Below, piece after piece: positions 4,190 through 5,137 of a DNA stretch of 5,137 nucleotides. Location: assembly GCA_030690025.1 (NCBI GenBank), contig JAUYDJ010000068.1, positions 1 to 5,137 of the forward strand, written 5' to 3'. The stretch comes from Chloroflexota bacterium. GTDB taxonomy: Bacteria > Chloroflexota > Dehalococcoidia > Dehalococcoidales > JAUYDJ01. The notes beneath the pieces were generated by a model. The model did no database searches. It was given only the letters and a program-made list of their open reading frames with translations, and was not told the DNA's origin. The translations under genes and the position numbers were made by a program. Position 1 is the first letter of the stretch. Every line of letters starts with the position of its first letter.

Positions 4190-5137
4190 TTACCTGGCCA
4201 GTATCTTAACCAGCTCCAGCAGGCGCGGGTCCAGGGCTTTCTGCTTGCTTACCACTTCGGAAAGCGGCGTGGCGGCAATCTCACCCCGCAGCTGACCGAC
4301 CAGTATGCCCTGTTCCCCGCGCGCCAGGTACTCCGTGGCGGCCGCGCCGAAACGTGTGCCGAGCAAACGGTCGAAGGCAGTGGGGGCGCCGCCTCGCTGC
4401 ACATGGCCCAGAGTGGTCACCCGCAGCTCAAAGCCCAACCGCCCGCGGTGCTCCTCAAAGTAGCGTGCCAGGCTGGCGGCGTTGTACTTGGCGCCCTCGG
4501 AGACGACCACCAGCGCATGGGCCTTACCCCGCCCGTAAGCGTCCCGCAACTCGGCGGCCATAGCCTCGGGGTCTCCCTCAATCTCGGGAATGACGATAAC
4601 CTCAGCGCCGCCGGCAATGCCGACATTCAAGGCCAGGTAACCGCAGCTGCGGCCCATCACCTCCACAATGAACGCCCGCTGGTGGGATGAAGCGGTGACT
4701 TTTAGCCGGTCGATTGCCTCCAGGGCAATATTCAGGGCAGTATCCACGCCGATAGTAATATCCGAGCCATAAAGGTCGTTATCAATCGTGGAGGCTATAC
4801 CTACCACCGGGTAGCCCATGCGGGACAACTCGTAAGCCCCGATTTGGGCACCCTTCCCGCCCATGACAATCAGGGCATCGATACTGTGTTCGTGTAGCGT
4901 ACGCACCGCTTTCAAGCGCCCGGCTTCAGTCTCGATTTCGGGGCAGCCGATGCTGCCCAGGATGGTGCCGCCCTGCTGGATGATGCCGCTCACATCCCGC
5001 GCTTTCAGCGGCACCACACTATCCGTAATGAGGCCCACATAGCCGTTGCGCACCCCGTAGATTTCCCAGCCCTCACCCAGTCCGGTGCGCACTATCGCCC
5101 TGATAGCCGCGTTCATACCCGGCGCGTCACCCCCGCC
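4190..5137 (-). CDS. pfkA: 6-phosphofructokinase, N-terminal few residues outside window
   Basis: The enzyme phosphorylates fructose 6-phosphate to fructose 1,6-bisphosphate, the committing step of glycolysis in the cytoplasm. The frame is open to the right edge and begins in the GGGDAPGMN nucleotide loop; about 8-10 residues before it are missing, so an internal ATG at 5116 is not the true start. In order: NGYVGL, GGTILG, the GGKGAQIGA loop, STIDND with the catalytic aspartate (codon 4781-4783), SSHQRAFIVEVMGR for substrate binding, IAGGAEVIVIPE, VVSEGA and HVQRGGAPTAFDR. Total length of about 325 is normal for bacterial PfkA. Three positions differ from the E. coli enzyme: the Arg72 site is glycine (GSIGCPE), the Asp103 site is lysine (GGKGA) and the Gly124 site is serine (ASTIDND). 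Glycine at the position equivalent to Gly104 is ATP-like rather than pyrophosphate-like. Phosphate donor is therefore open. TAA at 4192; 132 nt separate it from usp. Confidence 0.93.
   Translation of the reverse strand, partial: GGGDAPGMNAAIRAIVRTGLGEGWEIYGVRNGYVGLITDSVVPLKARDVSGIIQQGGTILGSIGCPEIETEAGRLKAVRTLHEHSIDALIVMGGKGAQIGAYELSRMGYPVVGIASTIDNDLYGSDITIGVDTALNIALEAIDRLKVTASSHQRAFIVEVMGRSCGYLALNVGIAGGAEVIVIPEIEGDPEAMAAELRDAYGRGKAHALVVVSEGAKYNAASLARYFEEHRGRLGFELRVTTLGHVQRGGAPTAFDRLLGTRFGAAATEYLARGEQGILVGQLRGEIAATPLSEVVSKQKALDPRLLELVKILAR

Noticed and set aside
4354..4690. Several short frames on both strands inside the phosphofructokinase gene
   Set aside because: Out-of-frame shadows of pfkA; none has a domain or a plausible ribosome site.

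Overview
The window is a compact, moderately GC-rich bacterial segment. All recognisable genes lie on the minus strand, so transcription runs from high to low coordinates. Three of the four genes whose start lies inside the window appear to begin at TTG or GTG. The gene content (archaeal-like ornithine cyclodeaminase/alanine dehydrogenase family protein, sugar-phosphate nucleotidyltransferase with a beta-helix tail, EamA permease, universal stress protein, variant phosphofructokinase) and the small 'gtcattctga' inverted-repeat element would fit a Chloroflexota (Dehalococcoidia-like) genome. That placement is an inference from gene style, not from a marker gene.

Layout in the direction of transcription: (1) 5137-4190, a 6-phosphofructokinase cut by the window edge at its first few residues; (2) 4189-4058, a short intergenic region with a perfect TATAAT -10 box and a nested dyad; (3) 4057-3572, a UspA-domain stress protein followed by a strong hairpin terminator (3535-3504); (4) about 3500-3180, a gene-free stretch with a MITE-like palindromic element and a related diverged copy; (5) 3179-2953, a promoter, a ribosome binding site and the two ends of an htpX-like M48 membrane protease whose middle appears to be missing; (6) 2921-2022, an EamA/DMT permease; (7) 1996-959, a mannose-1-phosphate guanylyltransferase-like nucleotidyltransferase; (8) 899-1, an ornithine cyclodeaminase/mu-crystallin family dehydrogenase that runs off the left edge.

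Items 5 to 8 look like one transcription unit, with gaps of 31, 25 and 59 nt and no obvious terminator between them. The only convincing promoter upstream of the permease is the one in front of the htpX remnant, so decay of that gene seems to have left its control region serving the downstream genes. The stress protein has its own promoter and terminator and is a separate unit. I see no defence system, CRISPR array, tRNA, rRNA or transposase. The most notable points are the substituted active-site positions in the phosphofructokinase, the internally deleted htpX, the nested dyad over the usp promoter, and the repeat cluster between usp and the htpX remnant.
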